A DNA stretch of 64,000 bases from Cytophagaceae bacterium ABcell3 (GTDB taxonomy: Bacteria; Bacteroidota; Bacteroidia; Cytophagales; Cytophagaceae): the NCBI GenBank assembly GCA_030913385.1, contig CP133159.1:5033501-5097500 (forward strand), written 5' to 3'. Positions 7,374 to 15,776 of this stretch are shown here, in pieces (within the stretch, counting starts at the first letter, position 1; the number at the start of each line of letters is the position of its first letter). A program made the position numbers and the translations under genes. The notes beneath the pieces are model-generated. The model saw nothing but the letters and a program-made list of their open reading frames with translations. It did no database searches and had not been told where the DNA came from.

Positions 7374-10325
7374 ATGCCTGGGAGATTACTAAACTTTGCC
7401 ATTGTTCCGCTACTTCTAATGCTTGTTGCATGGGAGAAGCCGCATGTTAACCAAAAATCAAAACCACGAATAGACCAGTGGGTAGATAGCGTCATGTCTT
7501 CTATGACTGCCGAACAAAGAATTGGTCAACTTTTTATGGTTGCAGCTTATTCTAATAAAGACAAGAAACACACCGCTGAAATCGAAGAACTTATCACCAA
7601 ACACAACCTTGGAGGCCTTATATTTTTTCAAGGCGGGCCTTACCGGCAGGCTGTCCTTACCAACCGTTACCAAAGCTTGGCCAAAGTGCCCCTACTCATT
7701 GCTATGGATGCAGAATGGGGGCTATCCATGCGCTTGGACAGTACCATCAGCTTCCCTAAACAAATGACCCTTGGAGCCATTGAGGACAATAAGCTCGTCT
7801 ACACCATGGGTTCGGAGGTAGCCAGGCAATGCAACCGTTTAGGCGTGCATGTAAATTTTGCACCGGTTGTTGACATCAACAGCAATCCTAGAAACCCGAT
7901 CATTGGTATGCGGTCTTTTGGCGAAGACAAAAAAAATGTTGCTTTAAAAGGCATTGCCTACATGAAAGGCATGCAAAACAATAGAGTGATGGCCAATGCC
8001 AAGCACTTCCCAGGCCATGGCGACACCGGCACTGACTCCCACTTGACACTACCAGTAATTATGCACTCTAAAGAAAGGCTCAGCGAAATAGAACTGTTCC
8101 CTTTCAGAGAGTTGATCAAAGACAGCATCATGAGCATTATGGTGGCACATATACACGTGCCTGCTTATGACAATGCAAAAAACAAAGCTACCACACTTTC
8201 TAAATATGTAGTAACCGACCTTCTGAAAAACGAAATGAAGTTTAAAGGGCTGGTTTTTACAGACGCACTCAATATGAAAGGCGTCAGCAACTTCTATAAG
8301 CCTGGCGAGGTAGATGTACTGGCATTGTTGGCAGGAAACGATGTATTATTATATGCCGAGGATGTCCCTTTGGCTATTAAAAAAATAGCTACTGCCATTA
8401 AAAACAAAGAAATTACACAAGAAGAGATCGATGAAAGAGTAAGGAAAATACTAAGGGCTAAATATTGGGCTGGATTGGACCACACCCCTCAGATAGACCT
8501 GAAAAACCTTTATGCCGACCTCAACGACACACAGGCGAAAGCTGTTCAGCAAGAGCTTTTTGAAAAAGCCATTACCCTGGTCAAAAACGACCACAAGCTG
8601 CTTCCGATCAAAATAGTGGACACAGCCAGCTTTGCCTCCGTTTCAATAGGTATTGACAAAGACAATGCATTCCAAAAATCTTTAGACAAATATGCACCTT
8701 TCAAACACTACTCAGTGCCAAACAAGTATGCCGAAGAAGCCTTTTATGATAATATTTTAAAAGAACTGCTTTCGCACGAAGTAGTCGTAGTCGGGCTGCA
8801 CAATACGAACCCATGGAACAATAAAGATTACGGCATTACTGAAAACTCACGTAAGTTCATTGAAAAACTGCACAAGGCCCATCCCAATGTGGTTTTGTCA
8901 GTCTTTGCCAACCCATACAGCCTTAAGCACTTTGACCAATACCCACATGTAATTTGTGGCTTTGAAGATAATGAAACGACCAATCGGATAGTGCCACAAA
9001 TAATATTTGGCGCGCTTTCTCCTTCAGGAAAACTTCCGGTAACTGTATCAGAAAGCCTGCCAATCGGAACAGGTTTAATAACCCAAAACCTGGACAGGCT
9101 TCGCTATGGACAACCTGAAAGTGTAGGCCTCAACGGCAGTTCTCTGGCCAAAGTCGACAGTATTTTCAATAAAGCCATAGAAGATGGGGCGACTCCGGGC
9201 GGTCAAGTACTGATTGCCAAAGACGGAATGGTGGTCTATAACAAAAGTTTTGGCCATATGACCTATGACAGAGAACAACCCGTTACCGAAAGTACCATCT
9301 ACGATATTGCTTCTATTACGAAGGTAGCTGGCACCATGCAAGCAGTTATGTTTTTGCATGAGAAAGGTTTGTTGGACCTAAATCAAAAAGCGTCTTATTA
9401 CTTACCAGAACTCAAAAATACCAATAAGGCAGATCTTATCGTAAAAGATATATTAGGACATCAGGCAGGTTTGGTTCCTTTTATACCCTATTGGAAAAAA
9501 ACAATGGACACCAATGGTTTCTCACCGACCTGTTATGCCAGGCAAAAAGATGAAGAACACCCTTATGAAGTAGTACCGGGGGTTTATTCCATCGGCTCCA
9601 TAGAAGATAGCCTTTGGAAATGGACAGTGGAGTCTGACATGTTAAAAAAGAAGAAAAAAGAAAAGTACCGGTATGTATATAGCGACCTCGGCTTTTACAT
9701 TATGAAAAGAATATCAGAAAAACTCCTTAACCAGCCCATAAACGAGTTTTTGCAACAAAACTTTTATGACCCCATGGGCATGTCGACTATGGGCTATAAC
9801 CCTCTTTGCAAATTTGAACAAGGATGCATAGCCCCTACTGAAGATGACAAACTATTCCGCAGAACAGTGATAAGAGGCACCGTTCACGACCAAGGAGCCG
9901 CCATGCTTGGAGGCGTTGCCGGACATGCGGGACTTTTCAGCAATGCCAATGATTTGGCCATTCTTTTGCAGATGCACCTACAAAAAGGAAGATATGGGGG
10001 CTATCAATATTTTAAGCCAGAGACGATAGAGCGGTTTACCAAAAAACAGTTTGACAAAAACCGTAGAGGCTTAGGCTGGGACAAACCAGAGCCTGACGGG
10101 GGTGGTCCTACCTCAGATTTGGCCTCTCCTATGACTTACGGGCACACTGGCTTCACCGGCACCGCAGCCTGGGTAGACCCAGAATATAACCTTATTTATA
10201 TTTTTCTGTCAAACAGGGTGTGTCCAGATGCCAACAACACAAAATTGATAAAAAACAACGTTAGAACAGTTATACAAGACCAAATCTACAATTCAATTTT
10301 AGAATACAATCTGGCAAAAGAATAA
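7374..10325 (+). CDS. Fusion of GH3 (NagZ-like) beta-N-acetylhexosaminidase and beta-lactamase-fold serine hydrolase
   Basis: The ATG at 7374 is preferred over a TTG at 7344 because it is preceded by AAAAGG and starts directly before a hydrophobic export signal (residues 8-19). Length is then 983 residues. The first domain carries the NagZ motif K-H-F-P-G-H-G-D-T-G-T-D-S-H at about residue 210 and F-T-D-A-L-N-M-K-G holding the nucleophile Asp. A GH3 C-terminal-like domain follows (about 400-550). The last 400 residues are a class C beta-lactamase/PBP-like hydrolase with S-I-T-K at about 647, Y-S-D and G-H-T-G. It probably acts in the periplasm on cell-wall glycan and stem peptides. This architecture is known in Bacteroidota. 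Monocistronic. Confidence 0.88.
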   Translation: MPGRLLNFAIVPLLLMLVAWEKPHVNQKSKPRIDQWVDSVMSSMTAEQRIGQLFMVAAYSNKDKKHTAEIEELITKHNLGGLIFFQGGPYRQAVLTNRYQSLAKVPLLIAMDAEWGLSMRLDSTISFPKQMTLGAIEDNKLVYTMGSEVARQCNRLGVHVNFAPVVDINSNPRNPIIGMRSFGEDKKNVALKGIAYMKGMQNNRVMANAKHFPGHGDTGTDSHLTLPVIMHSKERLSEIELFPFRELIKDSIMSIMVAHIHVPAYDNAKNKATTLSKYVVTDLLKNEMKFKGLVFTDALNMKGVSNFYKPGEVDVLALLAGNDVLLYAEDVPLAIKKIATAIKNKEITQEEIDERVRKILRAKYWAGLDHTPQIDLKNLYADLNDTQAKAVQQELFEKAITLVKNDHKLLPIKIVDTASFASVSIGIDKDNAFQKSLDKYAPFKHYSVPNKYAEEAFYDNILKELLSHEVVVVGLHNTNPWNNKDYGITENSRKFIEKLHKAHPNVVLSVFANPYSLKHFDQYPHVICGFEDNETTNRIVPQIIFGALSPSGKLPVTVSESLPIGTGLITQNLDRLRYGQPESVGLNGSSLAKVDSIFNKAIEDGATPGGQVLIAKDGMVVYNKSFGHMTYDREQPVTESTIYDIASITKVAGTMQAVMFLHEKGLLDLNQKASYYLPELKNTNKADLIVKDILGHQAGLVPFIPYWKKTMDTNGFSPTCYARQKDEEHPYEVVPGVYSIGSIEDSLWKWTVESDMLKKKKKEKYRYVYSDLGFYIMKRISEKLLNQPINEFLQQNFYDPMGMSTMGYNPLCKFEQGCIAPTEDDKLFRRTVIRGTVHDQGAAMLGGVAGHAGLFSNANDLAILLQMHLQKGRYGGYQYFKPETIERFTKKQFDKNRRGLGWDKPEPDGGGPTSDLASPMTYGHTGFTGTAAWVDPEYNLIYIFLSNRVCPDANNTKLIKNNVRTVIQDQIYNSILEYNLAKE

Positions 10326-10476
10326 GATCGTCCAAACAAAACAAAAAACCTGTAACACAACGGGTTGAACATATATTTTTTACTACTCAAAACAAGCAAA
10401 GGTTTTTCAATCAAAACACCTTTTTACTCAAAAAGATGTTACAACAAATAATTTCAACATTTTTTCTTTCAATGCC

Positions 10477-10507
10477 TTTAGGGTTATATCTTAAAAATGT
10501 ATTTTTG
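10477..10507 (+). promoter_or_regulatory. Predicted promoter of bshA
   Basis: TTTA at 10477-10480, a 19-base spacer and TATTTTTG at 10500-10507 fit the Bacteroidota TTTG-N19-TAnnTTTG promoter with one mismatch. The expected start site is about 50 bases before the bshA ATG. Confidence 0.5.
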
Positions 10508-10561
10508 CTATGATTTTTTCTGTTAAGGAAACAGGAAATTTTTACCAATGAATTGTTTCCC

Positions 10562-11692
10562 ATGAAAATAGGCATTGTCTGTTACCCTACCTTTGGCGGC
10601 AGTGGTGTAGTAGCTACAGAGTTAGGCATTGCACTCGCCAAACAAGGGCATGAAGTTCACTTTATTACATATACCCAACCTGTCAGGTTGGATTTCTTTA
10701 ACGAGAACCTTTTCTACCATGAGGTTGCCGTAGCCCCCTACCCTTTATTTTTGTACCCGCCATATGAGCTAGCACTGGCAAGCAAATTGGTCAATGTGGT
10801 AAAATTCGAAAAACTCGATATTTTACATGTACATTATGCCATACCACACGCCTCTGCTGCCTATCTGGCCAGGCAAATACTACAGGACGAAGGCATTTCA
10901 ATACCTTTTATTACCACACTTCATGGCACGGATATAACCTTGGTTGGGAAAGACGTCTCCTATGCCCCAGTAGTTGCTTTCAGCATCAACCAATCGGACG
11001 GGGTAACAGCCGTTTCCTCAGACCTGAGGAAGGACACTTATGCGCATTTTGACATAAAAAAAGACATCAAGGTCATTCCCAATTTTATAGACCTGATGAA
11101 GTTCAAAAAGCAGAAAAGGGAGTATTTCAGGCGCGCCATTTGCCCTGACAATGAAAAGTTGATTGTACATACCTCAAACTTTAGGCCTGTAAAAAGGGTG
11201 CATGATGTTATACGAATGTTTCATGCCTTGCGAACCCACATTCCATGCAAGTTATTAATGGTAGGAGATGGGCCAGAAAGACAAAAAATAGAAATCTTAT
11301 GCCGAGAGCTTAATGTACATAAAGACATACGTTTTTTAGGAAAACTTGAAGCCGTAGAGGAAATTTTGTCAGTTTGCGATTTATTTATCCTTCCCTCAGA
11401 AAAGGAAAGCTTTGGCCTTTCGGCACTTGAAGCCATGGCCTGTGAGGTTCCTTTGATTTCTTCTGACGCCGGAGGGTTGCCTGAGTTAAACATTCATGGC
11501 AAAACTGGGTTCATTAGTAAAACAGGAGATGTTGATGACATGGTCAAAAATGCTTTGCATATTTTAGATGACCGAAACCTCCCTCAGTTTAGAAAAAATG
11601 CACTAAAAAGAGCAGGGGATTTTGATGTTAATGTTATAGTCCCGCAATACATTGCTCTTTACGAGGAAGTGTTGAAACAAACGGGGGAGTAA
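10562..11692 (+). CDS. bshA: N-acetyl-alpha-D-glucosaminyl L-malate synthase BshA
   Basis: A GT4-family glycosyltransferase of 376 residues that starts MKIGIVCYPTFGGSGVVATE, the diagnostic BshA N-terminus with the GGSG nucleotide-sugar loop. The central H-V-H-Y-A-I-P-H and T-T-L-H-G-T-D-I-T motifs and the C-terminal E-S-F-G-L-S-A-L-E-A-M-A donor-binding motif agree. It joins UDP-GlcNAc to L-malate, the first step of bacillithiol synthesis. The ATG at 10562 is chosen over an in-frame TTG at 10553 because the family begins there. bshB and bshC are not in the window. It may be co-transcribed with the hydroxylase 50 bases downstream. Confidence 0.93.
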   Translation: MKIGIVCYPTFGGSGVVATELGIALAKQGHEVHFITYTQPVRLDFFNENLFYHEVAVAPYPLFLYPPYELALASKLVNVVKFEKLDILHVHYAIPHASAAYLARQILQDEGISIPFITTLHGTDITLVGKDVSYAPVVAFSINQSDGVTAVSSDLRKDTYAHFDIKKDIKVIPNFIDLMKFKKQKREYFRRAICPDNEKLIVHTSNFRPVKRVHDVIRMFHALRTHIPCKLLMVGDGPERQKIEILCRELNVHKDIRFLGKLEAVEEILSVCDLFILPSEKESFGLSALEAMACEVPLISSDAGGLPELNIHGKTGFISKTGDVDDMVKNALHILDDRNLPQFRKNALKRAGDFDVNVIVPQYIALYEEVLKQTGE

Positions 11693-11742
11693 GCTCGACA
11701 TCAACAATATTTTTACATGAAATTTTTGAATATTAGGGTCAT

Positions 11743-12375
11743 ATGGAAAACGTATACACAAAAGCTCGACCAAAACATTCGGGTTCAAAACAGCTATTTG
11801 AGAACCCTGTACTGGAAAAATTGTCCAGAACACACATATCAGTTCCAATTACTATTTTTTTAAGCATCTCAGCAGGGTTGCTGTTTTATGCATTTAAACA
11901 TACTGCACTGCCAGCATACCTCATACCGCTGGTCTTTATGGCAGGCACATTGCTGTTTTCTTTTTTAGAATATTTGGTTCACAGGTACCTCTTCCATATG
12001 AGTACACATACAGAGGGCCGCAAGAGAATGCAGTATATATGCCATGGCGTCCACCATGAATATCCAAAAGATAAAACAAGATTGGCCATGCCTCCATTGG
12101 CAAGTATCTTTCTGGCTACGGCATTTTTTGCCCTATACTATCTAGTTATGGACACGTGGGTATTTGCTTTTTTGCCAGGTTTCCTTACAGGGTATGCAGC
12201 CTATCTTTTTGTACATTTTATTGTACACGCTTACCCACCACCAAAGAATGTTTTCAAAGCCCTTTGGTTAAACCACAGCATACACCACTATAAGGATCAA
12301 GAAATTGCGTTTGGAGTATCCTCACCCCTGTGGGACTATGTATTTGGCACAATGCCAGAAAAAAAGCCTAAATAA
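11743..12375 (+). CDS. Fatty acid hydroxylase family protein (FA2H-like)
   Basis: A 210-residue membrane protein with about four membrane segments and the histidine clusters of the fatty acid hydroxylase/sterol desaturase superfamily: H-R-Y-L-F-H, H-G-V-H-H, a central H-x-x-x-H in F-V-H-F-I-V-H, and N-H-S-I-H-H-Y. These bind a di-iron centre. The closest familiar type is the fatty acid 2-hydroxylase of sphingolipid synthesis, without its cytochrome b5 domain. In Cytophagales a plausible substrate is the N-acyl chain of sphingo- or sulfonolipids, which is an inference. A bidirectional terminator follows. Confidence 0.82.
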   Translation: MENVYTKARPKHSGSKQLFENPVLEKLSRTHISVPITIFLSISAGLLFYAFKHTALPAYLIPLVFMAGTLLFSFLEYLVHRYLFHMSTHTEGRKRMQYICHGVHHEYPKDKTRLAMPPLASIFLATAFFALYYLVMDTWVFAFLPGFLTGYAAYLFVHFIVHAYPPPKNVFKALWLNHSIHHYKDQEIAFGVSSPLWDYVFGTMPEKKPK

Positions 12376-12390
12376 GAATGGTAGACAAAA

Positions 12391-12414
12391 AAAGCCACCT
12401 AGACAGGTGGCTTT
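12391..12414. terminator. Bidirectional terminator between the hydroxylase and cold-shock genes
   Basis: A 10-bp perfect stem (AAAGCCACCT / AGGTGGCTTT) with a 4-base loop, preceded by an A-run and followed by seven T. It serves both convergent genes. Confidence 0.88.
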
Positions 12415-12439
12415 TTTTGTACTATGTATTTTAAAACTG

Positions 12440-12634
12440 TCACTCTATAACCTCTACTTTTACTGCATTCATACCCTTTTTACCAGGCTCAACCTCAAAC
12501 TGAACCTTGTCATTTTCATGGACTTCATCAATAAGCCCAGAAGTATGAACAAATATATCCTCTCCTCCATTTTCTGGTTTAATAAACCCAAAACCTTTTG
12601 AGTTATTAAAAAATTTCACTGTTCCTTTTTGCAT
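12440..12634 (-). CDS. Cold-shock domain protein (CspA family)
   Basis: A 64-residue single cold-shock domain with RNP1 K-G-F-G-F-I and RNP2 D-I-F-V-H. It binds single-stranded nucleic acid and acts as an RNA chaperone. It is highly acidic at the C-terminus and has the usual length. Convergent with the hydroxylase gene. A long untranslated leader is likely (next entry), as is usual for csp genes. Which csp paralogue it is cannot be told. Confidence 0.93.
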   Translation of the reverse strand: MQKGTVKFFNNSKGFGFIKPENGGEDIFVHTSGLIDEVHENDKVQFEVEPGKKGMNAVKVEVIE

Positions 12635-12950
12635 TACTCTTACTAATTATTGTTACTGCTATAAAAGCATAACATTGCCCTACCAAATAAGTTCAAATGT
12701 TCAATATAACCCTAGCTACCGTCCGCAGGACGATCCACTAAATACATTTTAAAGCAAAAGCAATAAAAATATTACACAAAAAAAATATATTCCAAACAAA
12801 AAAGCTATACCATCAAAATTTAAAAAGTAGGCCATTGAGCAACATGCAAAAGAAAATACCACTTGATTTAAAATAGCCAAACAGGTGTATTTATGGACAA
12901 TTTCAACAATTTACTTACACCGCTGAAACCTAATTTCATCTACACAACCT
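12635..12950 (-). other. Upstream region and probable 5' leader of the cold-shock gene
   Basis: No gene is present. Ninety bases upstream of the csp start lies a small hairpin, CGTCC-GCA-GGACG (12720-12732), in an otherwise AT-rich stretch. It may belong to a structured leader. This is only a suggestion from the position and the family's usual regulation. Confidence 0.3.
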
Positions 12951-12981
12951 TTGCTTTTAAGGGAAAACCCTCTCATCTTTG
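12951..12981 (+). promoter_or_regulatory. Predicted promoter, first lipoprotein/oxidoreductase copy
   Basis: TTG at 12951-12953, a 20-base spacer and CATCTTTG at 12974-12981, one mismatch from TAnnTTTG. Both boxes and spacer length are conserved in the second copy at 14296-14326 although the bases between them differ, which supports function. Confidence 0.55.
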
Positions 12982-13011
12982 GACAATCACTAATTTTTAA
13001 TCCATTAAATC

Positions 13012-13206
13012 ATGAAAAAACTTACTACTTTAGCACTAGGTGTACTTTTCGCTTCAGCAGTTCTTTCAAGCTGTAAAAAAGATCAAAATTGCGTTTGCGA
13101 GGTGGACGGAGAAACAATTTACAACGAGCCAATTGAAGGCAATGACAAAGCGTGGTGTGACAGCCAAAGCGACCCTGATCACGGCGTTCATTGTGAACTT
13201 AAATAA
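13012..13206 (+). CDS. Small cysteine-rich lipoprotein (copy 1)
   Basis: 64 residues with a lipoprotein signal peptide. The lipobox is L-S-S-C with the acylated Cys at 21. Mature residues contain four more cysteines (27, 29, 49, 61), the first two as C-V-C, and many acidic residues. No family was recognised. It is followed by a membrane protein with thioredoxin and MauE/DoxX domains, so its cysteines could be substrate or partner of that oxidoreductase. The second copy at 14357-14551 encodes the identical protein. In copy 1 the partner gene is broken. Probably exported to the periplasm or outer membrane. Confidence 0.7.
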   Translation: MKKLTTLALGVLFASAVLSSCKKDQNCVCEVDGETIYNEPIEGNDKAWCDSQSDPDHGVHCELK

Positions 13207-13220
13207 TTTAGCCATTATAA

Positions 13221-13252
13221 TTTACAGAGGTTAACAAACCAACCTCTGTAAA
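13221..13252 (+). promoter_or_regulatory. Intercistronic hairpin (copy 1)
   Basis: A perfect 12-bp stem, TTTACAGAGGTT / AACCTCTGTAAA, with an 8-base loop between lipoprotein and oxidoreductase genes. There is no T-run after it, so it is more likely a processing/stability element or partial attenuator than a full terminator. It would favour the small protein over the membrane protein. Confidence 0.6.
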
Positions 13253-13281
13253 TCCTTATCACAAACCTTCGTTAAGAAGAA

Positions 13282-14194
13282 ATGACAAACAAAGTAGTAT
13301 TCCACAGCCTCTCGGTATTCACAGGCTTTTTATTCATCTTCTCCGCTTACACAAAGCTCTACCCCATAGAATTTTTCGAAATGAGACCAAGGACTAGGCT
13401 CTTGGACTACCGCACCGTTCATTTCCAGGCTTATTATAGGTATAGAGTTTTTTGCCGGCCTTATTTTAATTTCTGGCATTGCTACAGGCAAATGGTTTTA
13501 CCGGTCTCTTTATATATTACTAGGCATATTTTCACTCTATCTTGCCGGACAAATTGCCACCAAAAGCAATACCGGCAACTGTGGCTGTTTCGGGGATGCA
13601 TTTCCCATGACGCCTTTAGAAGGCATTTTAAAAAATATATTGCTCATAGCAGCCGTCTTTGGCCTTCAGAAACTCAAGTCTGGGTTTACGTTCCGTTTCC
13701 GCAAAGCATCAATAGCACTTGCACTATTAATCACACTGGCACTACCTTTTATACTCAACCCTATTTATTCAGGCGCAGCAAACTTTGACAGGGAAGCCAA
13801 AGATTACGAACTGCCTTTGGACATCCTTTACAACAGTTCAACCAACACGCCTCCCCACAAAGACTTAAAAAACGGAAAATGGCTTATTGCTTATATAAGC
13901 TTAACTTGCCCTCACTGCAAGATAGCTGCGTATAAACTACACATCTTGCAAAAAAACAACCCTGACCTTCCCATTTATATGGTCTTAAACGGGAAAGATG
14001 AAAACATAGAACCTTTTTTCGAAAAAACAAAAGCGAACAACATTTCCTACAGCATGTTTTCAGGTGGAAGCGAGTTTTTAAAAATGAGCGGTCCTGCACT
14101 ACCTGCTATATTTATGGTAGAAAATGGTGTCGTATATAAAAAAACTGATTATCTAGACCTTTCTGAAAAAGAGCTTTTAGAGTGGCTGGAATAG
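13282..14194 (+). pseudogene. Frameshifted MauE/DoxX-thioredoxin membrane oxidoreductase (copy 1)
   Basis: Homologous throughout to the intact gene at 14627-15547. Just after the ATG codon at 13381, eight bases present in copy 2 (within GGATTTGTAGATC) are missing, shifting the frame after about 34 codons. The offset between the copies changes from 1345 to 1353 bases at this point. The rest of the frame is undamaged and could only be reached by internal initiation, for example at 13607, which would give 195 residues without the first membrane segments. The lack of other stops suggests recent inactivation. Confidence 0.85.
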
Positions 14195-14295
14195 CCTAGG
14201 ATATCACAGAGAAAAAAACACGGAAACTATGTCACATCAGTCAATTTGACATAATTTTATCACACCAATAAAACCTAGATTAATCTACATAACCT

Positions 14296-14326
14296 TTGCT
14301 TTTAAAGAAAAAACCTTTCATCTTTG
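14296..14326 (+). promoter_or_regulatory. Predicted promoter, second lipoprotein/oxidoreductase copy
   Basis: TTG at 14296-14298, a 20-base spacer and CATCTTTG at 14319-14326, the same arrangement as 12951-12981. The start site would be about 25 bases before the lipoprotein ATG. Confidence 0.55.
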
Positions 14327-14356
14327 AACAATAACCAATTTTTAACCCATAAAATC

Positions 14357-14551
14357 ATGAAAAAACTTACTACTTTAGCACTAGGTGTACTTTTCGCTTC
14401 AGCAGTTCTTTCAAGCTGTAAAAAAGATCAAAATTGCGTTTGCGAGGTGGACGGAGAAACAATTTACAACGAGCCAATTGAAGGCAATGACAAAGCGTGG
14501 TGTGACAGCCAAAGCGACCCTGATCACGGCGTTCATTGTGAACTTAAATAA
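14357..14551 (+). CDS. Small cysteine-rich lipoprotein (copy 2)
   Basis: Identical in sequence to the protein at 13012-13206: 64 residues, lipobox Cys 21, four mature cysteines at 27, 29, 49 and 61. The ATG at 14357 is preferred to one at 14324 because the longer frame would bury the signal peptide and overlap the promoter. It is followed 75 bases later by an intact membrane oxidoreductase, so this is the complete version of the cassette. Function is unknown. A redox-active or disulfide-containing exported peptide is the natural inference. Confidence 0.72.
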   Translation: MKKLTTLALGVLFASAVLSSCKKDQNCVCEVDGETIYNEPIEGNDKAWCDSQSDPDHGVHCELK

Positions 14552-14565
14552 TTTAGCCATTATAA

Positions 14566-14597
14566 TTTACAGAGGTTAACAAACCAACCTCTGTAAA
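14566..14597 (+). promoter_or_regulatory. Intercistronic hairpin (copy 2)
   Basis: Same 12-bp stem and 8-base loop as at 13221-13252. It lies inside the identical tract. Confidence 0.6.
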
Positions 14598-14626
14598 TCC
14601 TTATCACAAACCTTCGTTAAGAAGAA

Positions 14627-15547
14627 ATGACAAACAAAGTAGTATTCCACAGCCTCTCGGTATTCACAGGCTTTTTATTCATCTTCTCCGCTTACACAAA
14701 ACTATACCCCATAGAATATTTCGAAATGGGATTTGTAGATCAAGGACTAAGTTCTTGGACTACCGCACCGTTCATTTCCAGGTTTATTATAGGTATAGAA
14801 TTTTTTGCCGGCCTCATTTTAATTTCAGGCATTGCTACTGGCAAATGGTTTTACAGGTCTCTTTATTTATTACTAGGCATATTTTCAATCTATCTTGCAG
14901 CACAAATTGCCACCAAAGGCAATACCGGCAACTGTGGCTGTTTCGGGGATGCATTCCCCATGACACCTTTAGAAGGTATTTTGAAAAACATATTGCTCAT
15001 AGCAGCCGTCTTTGGCCTTCAGAAACTCAAATCTGGGCTTACGTTCCGTTTCCGCAAAGCATCAATATCCCTTGCCTTATTAATCACACTGGCACTACCT
15101 TTCATACTCAACCCTATCTATTCAGGCGCAGCAAACTTTGACAGGGAAGCCAAGGATTACGAACTGCCTTTAGACATCCTTTACAATAGTTCAACCAACA
15201 CGCCCCCCAACAAAGACCTGAAAAACGGAAAATGGCTTATTGCTTATATCAGCCTAACTTGCCCTCACTGCAAGATAGCTGCTTACAAACTACACATCTT
15301 ACAAAAAAACAACCCTGACCTTCCAATTTATATGGTCTTAAACGGGAAAGATAAAAACATAGAACCTTTTTTCGAAAAAACAAAAGCGAACAACATTTCC
15401 TACAGCATGTTTTCAGGTGGAAGCGAGTTTTTAAAAATGAGCGGCCCTGCACTACCTGCTATATTTATGGTAGAAAATGGTGTCGTATACAAAAAAACAG
15501 ATTACCTAGACCTTTCTGAAAAAGAACTTGTAGAGTGGGTTCAATAA
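14627..15547 (+). CDS. MauE/DoxX-type membrane protein fused to a thioredoxin-like domain
   Basis: 306 residues. The N-terminal half has about four to five membrane segments (around 6-26, 48-70, 75-95, 115-135, 144-163) and the N-C-G-C-F-G motif near residue 107, typical of MauE/DoxX redox-associated membrane proteins. The C-terminal half is a thioredoxin-like domain facing the periplasm with the active site C-P-H-C near residue 212 and a conserved Pro in G-P-A-L-P-A. The protein can pass electrons or disulfides between membrane and periplasm. Its gene partner is a small lipoprotein with four mature cysteines, a likely client. The broken paralogue lies at 13282-14194. Confidence 0.78.
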   Translation: MTNKVVFHSLSVFTGFLFIFSAYTKLYPIEYFEMGFVDQGLSSWTTAPFISRFIIGIEFFAGLILISGIATGKWFYRSLYLLLGIFSIYLAAQIATKGNTGNCGCFGDAFPMTPLEGILKNILLIAAVFGLQKLKSGLTFRFRKASISLALLITLALPFILNPIYSGAANFDREAKDYELPLDILYNSSTNTPPNKDLKNGKWLIAYISLTCPHCKIAAYKLHILQKNNPDLPIYMVLNGKDKNIEPFFEKTKANNISYSMFSGGSEFLKMSGPALPAIFMVENGVVYKKTDYLDLSEKELVEWVQ

Positions 15548-15570
15548 ACCGCCGAACATGATCCGGAAAT

Positions 15571-15660
15571 ATTTAATACGCCATTAGGTCTATTGACGCT
15601 GATGAGTATTAAACTACCCTTTAACATAATGACTTAGCAGCATGTTATGCATATGGAGCC
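15571..15660 (+). repeat. Direct repeat with conserved-loop hairpin, copy 1
   Basis: A hairpin at 15573-15612 pairs TTAATAC with GTATTAA and CATTAG with CTGATG around a GTCTATTGACG loop. The following 45 bases (CCTTTA…GACTT…GCA…TGGAG) are also shared with the copy at 15777. No coding potential. Confidence 0.6.
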
Positions 15661-15776
15661 TTAAACAACCTTACCAAAAAAACTACAACACCTATTGCTC
15701 TTTTTTAAAAACAAGCATTTTTGAAAAGCTTTCCTTGAAAAACACCTTTACAAACTTTGTTGCACACGCGCCTGCT

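Larger units (their letters stand above)
13007..13355 (+). repeat. Tandem duplication, copy 1: tract identical to 14352-14700
   Basis: These 349 bases match 14352-14700 base for base. They span the whole lipoprotein gene, the intercistronic hairpin and the first 24 codons of the membrane oxidoreductase gene. Upstream and downstream homology continues but with several-percent divergence, so the identity tract has sharp edges. Confidence 0.9.
14352..14700 (+). repeat. Tandem duplication, copy 2: tract identical to 13007-13355
   Basis: The partner of the 349-base identical tract. It ends in codon 25 of the oxidoreductase gene, after which the copies differ at scattered, mostly third-position sites plus the 8-base deletion in copy 1. 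Confidence 0.9.

Noticed and set aside
13282..13788. 168-codon ORF as an independent gene
   Set aside because: Its first part is the oxidoreductase start and the rest is an out-of-frame reading after the 8-base deletion.
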